Origin: Candidatus Jettenia sp. AMX2
GTDB lineage: Bacteria; Planctomycetota; Brocadiia; Brocadiales; Brocadiaceae
Length of the DNA: 64,000 nt
Assembly: GCA_030583665.1 (NCBI GenBank)
Contig: CP129469.1
Span: forward strand, 682,001 to 746,000
Direction of reading: 5' to 3'
Shown: positions 9,141 through 17,445 of the stretch, piece by piece
How positions within the stretch are numbered: position 1 is the stretch's first letter
How the letters are laid out: every line of letters starts with the position of its first letter
The notes under the pieces: generated by a model
What the model saw: only the letters and a program-made list of their open reading frames with translations
What the model was told of the DNA's origin: nothing
The model's database searches: none
Translations under genes and position numbers: made by a program

Positions 9141-10234
9141 TGTAAGGTAATCTCAATCTTTGCTTTTTCGTGCAGGTCCTTAATCAGATTATTCATTTCA
9201 AGTGCAATTAGCTCTTCCCGTACTCTGTCCTTGACTTCGCTGAAACTTATGTCTTTTGGAGGGGTATGCGCTGTGACATGGATGAGATGATAACCAAATT
9301 CAGTCTTTACCGGATCGCTGATCTTACCTGCTTCCGTAGCGAATGCAGCATTGGCGAAACTCTCTACCATCACACCATGCCTTGGAAACGAACCCAGGGC
9401 GCCACCGGTTTTTCCTGTCGGACAATCAGAATATTTCTTTGCCAGTTCAGCAAAATCAGCGCCTGCATCAAGTTCTTGTTTAATGGAATCAATTTTTGCT
9501 TTTGCCTTATCCAGTTCTTCCTGGGTTTGTGCGTATTTTGTATCAACCAATATGTGGCTTGCCGTAACGGTTTCATCATTAAAGTTAGTAATATTTTTTA
9601 TGAAATATTCTTCCAGCCTTTTATCATTAATATTGCTGGAGACATAATTTTCTATAGCAGCCGACATACGAATTGCAGTCCTTAATTCATCAATATTGCT
9701 GCCTTGGAGTTCCAGAAATTCTTCTAATGTCTTGCCTTTTGTTGTCGGGTTATTTTTGATATTTTCCCGCATTTTTTCAATTTCTTTATCAACCATCTCG
9801 TTCTGAACGATTAAATTCTTTTCTGTTACAAACTGACGTAATAAACTTTGCGCAACGAGTTGCTCCGTAATCTGTTGTTCCATAGAAGCCAGCGCAACCG
9901 GATTTACGTGATTTTTGAATCGGCTCAGGATGAGATCCAGATCTTTCCGGAGAATCTTCTCATTATTAACGGTGGCGATTACTTTATTCGGATCAGGCTT
10001 GTCTTTTTTGCCATGCGGACTCATGCCGTGTCCACCACTCCCCATTGACATTCCTGAATCATAGGAATCCATACCACCTCTATTCATATCAATATCTCTG
10101 TGTATTCTGGCAAAATCCTGTTCTGTCATTTCGCCGCTTACCTGAGGTCTTCCTGTCTCCTCTTTACTGCAACCGTAATTCAATACAGCAGCGAAACCTA
10201 AAACAATCATGAACAATACAGATATTCTTAACAT
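9137..10234 (-). CDS. Parvulin-type peptidyl-prolyl isomerase lipoprotein (SurA/PrsA-like)
   Basis: An exported foldase of 365 residues. The signal peptide ends in a probable lipobox (LNYGC; the Cys is followed by SKEE). A glycine/methionine/histidine-rich stretch follows (about residues 55-80). An N-terminal SurA-like helical domain (about 90-205) precedes one parvulin domain (about 225-335: ASHILV, FAELAKKYSDCPTG, GGALGSF, FGYHLIHV). AAGGAG lies 5 nt before ATG. It is first of three minus-strand genes and overlaps ccsA by 4 nt, which suggests a role in folding exported apocytochromes or the Ccs machinery. That role is inference. Confidence 0.9.
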   Translation of the reverse strand: MLRISVLFMIVLGFAAVLNYGCSKEETGRPQVSGEMTEQDFARIHRDIDMNRGGMDSYDSGMSMGSGGHGMSPHGKKDKPDPNKVIATVNNEKILRKDLDLILSRFKNHVNPVALASMEQQITEQLVAQSLLRQFVTEKNLIVQNEMVDKEIEKMRENIKNNPTTKGKTLEEFLELQGSNIDELRTAIRMSAAIENYVSSNINDKRLEEYFIKNITNFNDETVTASHILVDTKYAQTQEELDKAKAKIDSIKQELDAGADFAELAKKYSDCPTGKTGGALGSFPRHGVMVESFANAAFATEAGKISDPVKTEFGYHLIHVTAHTPPKDISFSEVKDRVREELIALEMNNLIKDLHEKAKIEITLQ

Positions 10235-10503
10235 ATTTACTCCTTGGTTAAATTATCATGTTTATTAAAAAACAGGTTTTTCTCTCAATCAAATTGGTGA
10301 TAAATAAGGGTCCCGTATATGGTGCCTAATTATCGTGGCCAGGCATTATGCTTGTGTACAGCAGATGTTTATGTAAGACATAAACTTGGCATTTTCTGCA
10401 ATACCTCCACTGCATATTTTCATGATGGTTGCATTTCCGTATGGTGTTGAACATGGTTATTATTGCAATCCACGATAAAATATTCCGGCCCGGCTTGTAC
10501 GGA

Positions 10504-10734
10504 TTACTCAGGCTGTTGAGGAGGGTGTTTTCTCCCATAGTACTCCGTTATCAATTTCAGAAGTTTCTCATCTTCCAGGCTTGCTATATAATCCAAGGCA
10601 ATGTCAATTAGAAGATCAATGGTAAGTCTGGGATTTTTTTCCGTAATTTTTTTTAATGCCTCAAGTGTATCCGTGTCTATTTCTAATGCTGATTTTGGTT
10701 TAAACATACAATACTTTATAAGTTTCACGTTCAT
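10504..10734 (-). CDS. Small hypothetical protein
   Basis: A 76-residue helical, acidic protein I do not recognise. A later ATG (10705-10707, protein beginning MFKPKSALE) would remove the nine-residue N-terminus and may be the real start, as no good ribosome binding site precedes either. The text EIDTDTLEALKKI and LLIDIALDYIASLEDEKL looks like protein sequence with regular helix periodicity, not a random frame. It stands alone between the parvulin gene and tRNA-Leu. Confidence 0.5.
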   Translation of the reverse strand: MNVKLIKYCMFKPKSALEIDTDTLEALKKITEKNPRLTIDLLIDIALDYIASLEDEKLLKLITEYYGRKHPPQQPE

Positions 10735-11018
10735 AAAATTATCCCGAAAAAAAGAATCGTTTTTGAAAACACAATAAAGATAAAATAAGTTCCAGATTTT
10801 AAGAGTATTTTATTATTTTCATTAAAATTAATTGAAAAGTAAGTTTCAGATATGTATGACTGCTGATGTATTGTTCATGCTATTAATCCGTTAACAGAAT
10901 AAAATTTGATAAACCCGACAAACCGGGCATCCGGTTCTTGCTTTTGCGTCCTTATGCCAAATATTCCACCTGATAACCTATAGAATAAATTTGGATATGT
11001 ACTTGCTACTGCACAATA

Positions 11019-11103
11019 TGGGCGGGGTGGGAGTCGAACCCACATGACCTTTTACGGTCAAAGGATTTTAAGTCCTTCGTGTCTGCCATTCCACCACCCG
11101 CCC
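11019..11103 (-). tRNA. tRNA-Leu (anticodon UAA)
   Basis: An 85-nt class II tRNA. The acceptor stem is GGGCGGG paired with CCCGCCC, with A as discriminator. The anticodon stem AAGGA/TCCTT encloses loop CTTAAAA, giving UAA. A long variable arm (TGACCGTAAAAGGTCA) and T-arm GGGTTCGACTCCC are present. CCA is not encoded. Confidence 0.97.
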
Positions 11104-11251
11104 AATACCTAACTGAACAGTATCAATTACCTATGGATTACCTAAGTCTCATCTTGCTGCGAAACAAACTTACAGATATAAAACATTCATAAATTTTGTA
11201 TTCATAAGCGTGTATTCAAGTTATGACTACAAAAATATGATTTTAATAAAA

Positions 11252-11324
11252 AGGCGGCACTGGGATTCGAACCCAGGATAACGGTTTTGCAAACCGTGGC
11301 CTTAGTCCACTTGGCGATGCCGCC
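11252..11324 (-). tRNA. tRNA-Cys (anticodon GCA)
   Basis: A 73-nt tRNA. The acceptor stem is GGCGGCA paired with TGCCGCC, and the discriminator is U, as expected for tRNA-Cys. The anticodon stem ACGGT/ACCGT encloses loop TTGCAAA. The T-arm is TGGGTTCGAATCCCA. CCA is not encoded. It lies 148 nt from tRNA-Leu on the same strand. Confidence 0.97.
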
Positions 11325-11447
11325 GTTTTTGTGTGTGATATTTCATATTACCATCAGAGAAAAATTAAGGCAAGAAGTTTTTTAAGTTGAAAAAAGGCAT
11401 TTATCTTTATGGAGGGAGATACATTCTGACAGTATCTGTAAATCATT

Positions 11448-11831
11448 TTATTTTTGTTTATTTTTCAGAATGAGTTCCCTCTCGAGTTTTAAAAGGGTGA
11501 TATAATGGTCAATGATGTGTTCCGGTAAGTCACGCACAAGCTGTATGAACTCATTCTTGTAGAATCTTTTTGTTTGATACACAATTTCTTTCTCCTCTGC
11601 AATGACAAAAGCTTCTTCATATTCCCACTCCTTGAAAAGTTCTATTAATGGTATCGCCAATGCTGTTGCAATTAATTCAAGTGATTTTTGGGTATACTTT
11701 CTTTTGCCACTTTCCAGTTGATTTATATAGCCCTGCGATAAACCGCTCTTTAATGCAAGATCTTCCTGGGTAATTCTGGCTTTTAATCTGAATTTCCTTA
11801 TATTGCTTCCGACAATATTCTTTTTAACCAT
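11448..11831 (-). CDS. XRE-family transcriptional regulator
   Basis: A DNA-binding protein of 127 residues. The helix-turn-helix is at about residues 8-62 (GSNIRKFRLKARITQEDLAL, then GLSQGYINQLESGKR), the classic Cro/CI type. The C-terminal half is helical (FIQLVRDLPEHIIDHYITLL) and may serve in dimerisation. I chose ATG 11831 because the fold begins there; a GTG at 11873 would add 14 unconserved residues. Neither has a good ribosome binding site. It is divergent from the PAS fragment, whose promoter lies close to its 5' end, so local autoregulation is possible. The target is unknown. Confidence 0.85.
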   Translation of the reverse strand: MVKKNIVGSNIRKFRLKARITQEDLALKSGLSQGYINQLESGKRKYTQKSLELIATALAIPLIELFKEWEYEEAFVIAEEKEIVYQTKRFYKNEFIQLVRDLPEHIIDHYITLLKLERELILKNKQK

Positions 11832-11888
11832 AGCCGTTATGATATAGCACATTGCTATTGAAAACAATTTCACAGAGAAATATTATCT

Positions 11889-11916
11889 TTCAATTAATAT
11901 TGCTATATGCTATAAT
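11889..11916 (+). promoter_or_regulatory. Extended -10 promoter upstream of the PAS fragment
   Basis: TTCAAT, a 16-nt spacer and TATAAT, the last preceded by TG one base upstream (TGCTATAAT). The expected start is near 11923. A short reading frame with GGAG follows at 11976. Confidence 0.5.
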
Positions 11917-11985
11917 TGCATACACTTCTCTCTGGCAGTGTGCACAAACATTGCCATTATATTGGAGATATTTCAATGAACCAGG

Positions 11986-12384
11986 TTGTTACCTTATCTG
12001 GAGGGCAGTGTTATTTTATACTTTAAGCATATTTCTGACTACGCATATAGCTTCCGTATCGAGTCTTGCAGCAAGCTCGTTTGTGAATGTGTTACAGAGG
12101 GATTTACTGCTGTTACAGGGTATACAATTGATGATGTAAACATACAAGGGTGGCAAAGGCTTATTTATCCGGGTGATATATCTGTCTTTTTAAAGCATCT
12201 ACACCGTTTGTATACAGGAAAATCAAATACGAGCGAATTCCGTATCGTTACGAAGAATGGTAAAATCCATTGGCTCTGTGATTATGCTCTCCCCGTATGG
12301 AGTAAGTCTGAGGGGCGTATTATTCGCATATATGGTGCTTCAGCCATATTGCATCAGCATGTACCTGGAAAGAAGATGATATAA
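11986..12384 (+). CDS. Stand-alone PAS domain protein, possibly a gene remnant
   Basis: About 130 residues forming one PAS fold of the PAS_3 type (HISDYAYSFRIES, TAVTGYTIDD, WQRLIYPGDISVF, EFRIVTKNGKIHWL, GRIIRIYGAS). PAS domains sense small molecules, redox state or light and are normally attached to kinases or cyclases; here nothing follows. The frame opens at TTG 11986 with no ATG. A better initiation site (ATG 11976, GGAG 8 nt upstream) lies in another frame and stops after 16 codons. This suggests either a frameshift near the 5' end or a decayed fragment of a larger sensor. It is not clearly functional. Confidence 0.5.
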   Translation: MLPYLEGSVILYFKHISDYAYSFRIESCSKLVCECVTEGFTAVTGYTIDDVNIQGWQRLIYPGDISVFLKHLHRLYTGKSNTSEFRIVTKNGKIHWLCDYALPVWSKSEGRIIRIYGASAILHQHVPGKKMI

Positions 12385-12571
12385 CTTTGTATAATTGGTT
12401 TTCATAGGAAACACAGGGTTCCCGAATAGGAGAAAAGTGACATTTTGTTTTAACATTGCTATAGATTATGATAATTTCTTGTGTTTTTCCTGATATATGA
12501 TATCTTAGAAAAAACATGAATACTAAAATAGTCAGAATTGTTCCAAGCAACATTGGGGGGAGAAGGGTGAG

Positions 12572-14254
12572 TTGGGTAAAGTAAGATTTATTATTCCTGT
12601 AATGATAGTAAATATATTTGCCTGTTTTCAGTCCGGCTGTAATCAGACAGATGTTGCAAAAGAGGCCGTTCCTTTCAGAGAAGAGAAACCAGCTGCTGCC
12701 AGGCTGTCAATCGTTGTCCAGCAGAGCGGGGATGTAGTGAAAGTGCCATCTGTTTCCAAAGAGCACAAAGAGAATACTTTGTGCTGTTTATCAAAAGAAG
12801 CGGAACTGGCTTCTTACTCAAAAGATGACAGGCCGGTTCAGGAAATCATCTCCCGGCTGACAGGGGCAAAGATAGGTCCTGATAACTCTGGTGATGTGTA
12901 TTCCGCCGGCTTAACGGCTATCTATACTGGCCCAAGAAAAATAGTCCCTGGTGAGGGAAAGTATGGAAAGCTATTCAGTTTTTTACCGGTTATAAGGTGG
13001 TACGACCCAGATCATTACTATACGCCTGGTGTGGCAGTTCCCGGAACATTTAAACCTGAAGAGTGTATTATGTGTCACACAGTACAAACGCCTGGTATTG
13101 TCGCACAGTGGAAAAGAAGCAAGCATGCAACGGCAAAAAATGGTGTGGTAGGATGTGATGCTTGTCATGGTAATAATCATTTGCAATTACATATGCCTTC
13201 CTGGAGGCATTGTGGTGAATGTCATCCGGAGCAGCGGAGAGGTCACCGTGATGGTATGTTAGGTTCACACGCCCATGCGTTTCACGTAAACGTTGTGGAG
13301 GTACCAATGCAGGTTGCAAAACCGGCAGAGGAGGTAACGGCATGTGCTGCCTGTCACGGTATTGCGGAAAACAGATGTGACGGATGTCATACCAGGCATG
13401 ATTTTTCTGTCGCAGAAGCAAGGAAACCCAACAATTGCGGTGTTTGTCATTCAGGTCTTGAACACTGTGAATATGAGATGTACAGGGGGTCGTATCATGG
13501 GGCTGTTTATGAGTCCGAACAATACTCGTGGGATTGGTCCAAACCTTTGAAACCTGAAAATTATAAAGCCCCCACATGTGCGTATTGTCACATGAAAGAC
13601 GGGGAGCATAATGTGCAAAAAGCATCCACAATTTATAGTCATGCAGGTAGGTCTCTTGTTGACCGGGGTGCGCCGAGGTTTAAAGAGGCGAGGCAAAACT
13701 GGATTAATATATGTAAGGGATGCCATTCACCAAGGTTCGCGGCTGATCAGTTAGAGGCTATGGATGAAGCGGTAAAAGTAAGTTTTACCAAGTGGAGAGA
13801 GGCTATGAAGATTGTTATGGATCTTTACAATGAGGGTTTGCTTGATCCGATGCCTGGCGATTTAGCTCCTGACTGGACAGGGCATTATACCTTTAGCCTG
13901 TTACCGGAGGGAGAAAGCAGGATGTATAACGTTTCTGATATAGAGCGCATTTCATGTGAAATGTTGTTTTCTATTACCAATAAAGTTTACAAGGCGATGG
14001 CTCACGGAGCTATGCAAGGTGCTGCCGGAAACGGCCCATTTTTACAGGATCGCTGGCTTGTCCAGGTTAAGAGTGAGGCCAGTAAATTAAGGAGGATAAA
14101 GGCGCTGGAGGATAGGTTGGGTGTTAAACACAGTGCCTACGATTTCTGGAAATACGGCGAATACACTGATTTGCTTGCCGGCTGGAAGCGAAAGTCGGAC
14201 GACGTTGATGCAACTGCTTGTAAACATGTTGGTACAGGCTGCCTGGGAGAATAA
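12572..14254 (+). CDS. Octahaem c-type cytochrome, HAO-like lipoprotein
   Basis: A 560-residue exported multihaem cytochrome of the hydroxylamine oxidoreductase-like (HAO) family. Eight CXXCH motifs begin at residues 165, 195, 214, 258, 269, 289, 336 and 381, the octahaem pattern. Characteristic HAO-like segments are WKRSKHATAKNGVVGCDACH, TCAYCHMKDGEHN and YKAMAHG. The N-terminus has a hydrophobic signal and a possible lipobox (FQSGC), so it may be lipid-anchored. In oxidative HAO and hydrazine dehydrogenase a Tyr shortly after the MAH segment cross-links the catalytic haem. Here residues 476-495 hold no Tyr, which favours a reductive or other role. TTG start with AAGGG upstream. It is convergent with the Rieske/cytochrome b operon. 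Confidence 0.9.
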   Translation: MGKVRFIIPVMIVNIFACFQSGCNQTDVAKEAVPFREEKPAAARLSIVVQQSGDVVKVPSVSKEHKENTLCCLSKEAELASYSKDDRPVQEIISRLTGAKIGPDNSGDVYSAGLTAIYTGPRKIVPGEGKYGKLFSFLPVIRWYDPDHYYTPGVAVPGTFKPEECIMCHTVQTPGIVAQWKRSKHATAKNGVVGCDACHGNNHLQLHMPSWRHCGECHPEQRRGHRDGMLGSHAHAFHVNVVEVPMQVAKPAEEVTACAACHGIAENRCDGCHTRHDFSVAEARKPNNCGVCHSGLEHCEYEMYRGSYHGAVYESEQYSWDWSKPLKPENYKAPTCAYCHMKDGEHNVQKASTIYSHAGRSLVDRGAPRFKEARQNWINICKGCHSPRFAADQLEAMDEAVKVSFTKWREAMKIVMDLYNEGLLDPMPGDLAPDWTGHYTFSLLPEGESRMYNVSDIERISCEMLFSITNKVYKAMAHGAMQGAAGNGPFLQDRWLVQVKSEASKLRRIKALEDRLGVKHSAYDFWKYGEYTDLLAGWKRKSDDVDATACKHVGTGCLGE

Positions 14255-14629
14255 AAAAAATTTTTTTTATTGTTTTACAAACAGACCACTAACAGTAGTT
14301 TCGTCTGGTACTATTTTTTATCATTTACAATTACAGACAGCGAGTTCCGAATTTAATCTACTTCCGGAATTTCTATCCTGATACATTAAAAACCCGTTCC
14401 CATGCTGATAAAGATAAACGCAATAAACATAATTATAGTACTCAAATATCAAACCGAACAAATCTTCAATCGACGGGAAAACTATCCCACCGACCATTAG
14501 AGATTGCTTCGCTTACGCTCGCAATGACATTTTTTCAGGATTTATTATGTCCTATATATCTTTATACAAACCAAAGAAACAAGGTTAACCATATCCTGTT
14601 CGGCCTCATCTGTTAGATACTATATATTA
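14255..14629. repeat. Gene-free spacer with an AT palindrome and an inverted copy of a dispersed repeat
   Basis: Directly after the octahaem gene an A-tract/T-tract palindrome (14250-14271) may act as a bidirectional terminator. Positions 14430-14530 hold a minus-oriented copy of the repeat family found at 21785-21920: the stretch around GAGCGTAAGCGAAGCAATCT and the segment around CGATTGAAGAT are both shared with it. No coding sequence is evident. Confidence 0.6.
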
Positions 14630-14815
14630 TCACGATCGTGAGGGGCGGCCTGTTTTTCTTCTTTTTGGAACAAACGTATCTTTGTTTTTCTCTGCTTCTT
14701 CGTAACTGATAAAGGTAGCGCCGCCTCCAATAATGCAACCCTTTTGTGATGGTTCACATGATTTCTTTAACCGGGAACATTCGTTATTAATTTGGTGCGG
14801 GCAGACCCAGCTCAT
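14630..14815 (-). CDS. Small cysteine-rich protein linked to the Rieske/cytochrome b operon
   Basis: A 61-residue protein with four cysteines (C5, C13, C20, C27) in the pattern CPHQ-x4-C-x6-C-x6-C followed by a basic tail (KRRKTGRPSRS). This looks like a small metal-binding knuckle, perhaps zinc or Fe-S. I recognise the style of such short cysteine proteins but cannot give a function. AAGGA lies 8 nt before ATG. It follows the cytochrome b/c gene by 14 nt on the same strand, so it is probably co-transcribed. The absence of a signal peptide points to the cytoplasm. Confidence 0.7.
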   Translation of the reverse strand: MSWVCPHQINNECSRLKKSCEPSQKGCIIGGGATFISYEEAEKNKDTFVPKRRKTGRPSRS

Positions 14816-14829
14816 TATCTTTTCCTTCG

Positions 14830-16671
14830 TTAATTAGAAAGGATGAAATGTATTTCTTCCCATGTTTTATTCCTGGTATATCCCCTTGGAGACGTCATGC
14901 CAAACAGATTTATTTGTTTCTTTTTGTACGCATAAATACTGTCTGATAGTACATCTTTTGATACGGTATTTTTAGAAATTAATATCTGATCGTCCGATAA
15001 AGTGAAAAGATACTGGATAAGTGCTTCCATTTCCGTATCACTGAACTTATCAAAACCTGGCATCCTGCTCCTTGTACCGTAGAATCTGGGATCTGATGGA
15101 TTTCTGATGAACTCCTTTAGCCAGGTTGCAGACAGGTAATTTGTCAGATTCGGTGCAATCTTTTTATGATCTTTATTTCCGATGGGGTGGCAAACAACGC
15201 AGGTTCCTTTCAAAACCAGCCTTTTTCCTCTTTCTAAGCGGGCAATATCTGTACCGGGTAATCCTTCAGACCGGTGCAGCAGGAACTCCGCTATATCGAG
15301 GATTGCATCATCGGGTAGTTTTGTTGGTGGCATAGTACCTGATTCTCCAAAATATTTAGCATCGTTAGGGTTCTTCAGAAGTCCGGCTATCCATTTCCTC
15401 GATCCAAAACCGGTAAAATCGGGACCTGTATCACCACCCTTCCCCCTTATCTTGTGGCAACCCATACAATTTTCCCTGAAAATCTTTTCCCCGCGATAAA
15501 CCGGATCGTTAAGAAAAATAGCCGTTCCGCCTGCCGGGGGAATGCCGCCGGCTGCAAGTTTCATAGCCCTTGCAGACTGTATCTCGGCATCTCTCCTCTG
15601 AGCGACAATATAGGGATTACGATTATCCTGAATAACGGAGATAGCCGTTAAGGCAATAATGCCCGCAAACAGTGAGAATATCGCACCCAGGAATGGTATT
15701 CTTACCGATGGGTATCTCGATGCGCCTGTATCAATGAATGGCAATGCAAACAGGAATAAAATAATGAGTGTTGGTATAATGAAGGTGCCAACAATGAGAA
15801 ATTTTCCCTGACAATATTTTAAGAGTTGAAACAGAAACAGGAAATACCATTCAGGCCGGGCAATAAAATTCGATGTGGGGTCTGCTGGTGCAAAAAGTTT
15901 TGCCCCGTTATCCCAAAAAACCCACCCTGCAAGTACGGCATATATTCCCATGGCGAATACAATATCCTTGAATGCCTGATCCGGCCAATAGGGATCGACA
16001 CGCTTTAATGCTTCCTTTTTTTGTTTCCAGTTAGGAGTTACACCGTGGATGCGAAAAAGTGCAATATGAATGATAAAAAAGAAAAGCAGGGAAAGTGGCA
16101 GTTTAAATACATGGAGTGCGTAAAAACGGGTTAGGGTAAGGTTCCCGTAATCAGAACCACCCTGAATCAGTATCTTGACGTAACTTCCGATCAAAGGAAT
16201 TGTTTCGATGGCATTGGTAGCGACCTGGGTAGCCCAGTATCCCTTCTGATCCCATGGTAAAAGATAACCTGTTAAACCAAACCCCATCAGGATTAAAAGA
16301 AGCATAATTCCTGATATCCAGTTCAGTTCTCGCGGTTTTTTGTATGCCCCGAAAATAAAGGCCTGAAACATATGAATAACCGCAAGGATAATTATGGCAC
16401 TTGAACCATAGTGATGCAGTCCGCGAACGAACCAGCCGAATGATGTTTTTTCCTGAAGGTAATATACACTTCCCCATGCTGAAGTCGAAGAGGGTGAATA
16501 AAAATTTGCCAGTATTATTCCTGTTAATGCCTGAAGGATAAAGAGAAATACAAGGCCACTGCCAAAAACATATGACCATCCGGCTCCACCACGGTAACTT
16601 GCAAAGTGTACCTTTAAAAGTCTTTTTATTCTGGTTCTGTCTTCTATCCAGTTACGTATTCTGTTTGTCAT
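14830..16671 (-). CDS. Cytochrome b with two fused c-type haem domains (bc-type complex)
   Basis: The quinol-oxidising membrane subunit of a Rieske/cytochrome b complex, 613 residues. Haem b ligands are H86/H100 (spacing 14) and H187/H202 (spacing 15, as in b6-type proteins). The Qo-site motif PEWY is at about 273-276. About eight membrane helices end near residue 345. Two c-haem domains follow outside the membrane: C402MGCH with a likely axial Met in GTMPPT (M447), and C491VVCH with a likely axial Met in SRMPGF (M537). The fused di-haem tail replaces a separate cytochrome c1. The gene starts 2 nt after the Rieske gene. One of the Rieske/cytochrome b complexes described for Kuenenia has this build. 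It should pass electrons from quinol to periplasmic or anammoxosomal carriers. Confidence 0.95.
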   Translation of the reverse strand: MTNRIRNWIEDRTRIKRLLKVHFASYRGGAGWSYVFGSGLVFLFILQALTGIILANFYSPSSTSAWGSVYYLQEKTSFGWFVRGLHHYGSSAIIILAVIHMFQAFIFGAYKKPRELNWISGIMLLLILMGFGLTGYLLPWDQKGYWATQVATNAIETIPLIGSYVKILIQGGSDYGNLTLTRFYALHVFKLPLSLLFFFIIHIALFRIHGVTPNWKQKKEALKRVDPYWPDQAFKDIVFAMGIYAVLAGWVFWDNGAKLFAPADPTSNFIARPEWYFLFLFQLLKYCQGKFLIVGTFIIPTLIILFLFALPFIDTGASRYPSVRIPFLGAIFSLFAGIIALTAISVIQDNRNPYIVAQRRDAEIQSARAMKLAAGGIPPAGGTAIFLNDPVYRGEKIFRENCMGCHKIRGKGGDTGPDFTGFGSRKWIAGLLKNPNDAKYFGESGTMPPTKLPDDAILDIAEFLLHRSEGLPGTDIARLERGKRLVLKGTCVVCHPIGNKDHKKIAPNLTNYLSATWLKEFIRNPSDPRFYGTRSRMPGFDKFSDTEMEALIQYLFTLSDDQILISKNTVSKDVLSDSIYAYKKKQINLFGMTSPRGYTRNKTWEEIHFILSN

Positions 16672-16673
16672 GA

Positions 16674-17162
16674 TTATAGAGTTCTTTTGTAATTTACCAA
16701 TACATTATTATTTTCTATTTTTGTCTCAAAGGCATAAAGGCCGCGTGGTGATGGACCTGCAACCACCCTGCCGTTTACATCAAAAACACCGCCATGGCAA
16801 GGGCAAAGGAATTTATTTTCATTTTGTCCCCAATCTATGCCACATCCAAGATGCGGGCAGCTTGTGGAGAATGCATGCAACGAATTATCATCATGCCGGA
16901 GTATCCATACAGACCCCATGACAAGCGCTTCAAAAACCTTCCATGCATCCATTTTTGTGGAGGTAATTGCTATTTTTTTAGGAATGTCAACAGGAAAATC
17001 CTCCAACTTACCGATATTGATAAAATCTTCAGTGCCATATACAGTTTCTTTAATAAAAGGATGTATTAACAGACCTATCAATGGTGCTATTATACCTCCC
17101 ATTAAGATACCGCCCAAAGTATAAGATGCGGTTTTCAGGAATTGCCTTCTGTTTTTTTCCAC
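16674..17162 (-). CDS. Rieske iron-sulfur protein
   Basis: The [2Fe-2S] subunit of the bc-type complex, 162 residues. A twin-arginine signal (NRRQFLK at residues 4-10) precedes a membrane anchor (about 13-36). Cluster-binding boxes are CPHLGC (about 104-109) and CPCHGG (about 124-129), giving two Cys and two His ligands plus the disulfide pair, followed by GPSPRGL. GTG start; the ribosome binding site is weak (AAAGG adjacent). First gene of the operon Rieske - cytochrome b/cc - Cys-rich protein. It shuttles one electron of quinol to the c haems of the neighbouring subunit. Confidence 0.96.
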   Translation of the reverse strand: MEKNRRQFLKTASYTLGGILMGGIIAPLIGLLIHPFIKETVYGTEDFINIGKLEDFPVDIPKKIAITSTKMDAWKVFEALVMGSVWILRHDDNSLHAFSTSCPHLGCGIDWGQNENKFLCPCHGGVFDVNGRVVAGPSPRGLYAFETKIENNNVLVNYKRTL

Positions 17163-17223
17163 CTTTCGTTATTTTCTCCATTTACCTGGAAATTGTTTCT
17201 ATCTGTATAAAAATCAGCTTTGA

Positions 17224-17257
17224 GTATCTTCCCAAAATTATTTTGACACTTTAACAA
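17224..17257 (-). promoter_or_regulatory. 34-bp motif upstream of the Rieske gene, shared with the mdh/sdh junction
   Basis: On the minus strand this segment contains the 13-bp near-palindrome CAAAATAATTTTG followed by GGAAGATAC. It matches 31 of 34 positions of 45174-45207, just upstream of the succinate dehydrogenase membrane subunits, also on the minus strand. Both sites lie upstream of respiratory genes, so a common operator or processing site is possible. Confidence 0.35.
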
Positions 17258-17445
17258 AAATAGGTTTTTGAATAGCAAGGCATATAGGGAAAACCTTTAG
17301 TTTTGCCCCCTGCAGAAATGCAAGGTTAAACCCTTGTCCTGCATTCCTCAGCAAAACAGGGATTCGTATCTGATTAATGAATGCTGTGTATTATATTGAT
17401 GTATAAATAATATCAGTATTATGTAATTTTTCAAAAATAAAAATA

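Noticed and set aside
10326-10538. 70-codon minus-strand frame next to the small hypothetical gene
   Set aside because: It overlaps the better supported frame 10504-10734 and has no recognisable features.
12320-12553. Minus-strand frame with a hydrophobic start upstream of the octahaem gene
   Set aside because: No ribosome binding site, overlaps the PAS fragment, and shows no protein-like conservation pattern.
13068-13631. 187-codon minus-strand frame opposite the octahaem cytochrome
   Set aside because: Rich in His/Cys only because it is antisense to CXXCH codons; the plus-strand gene explains the region.
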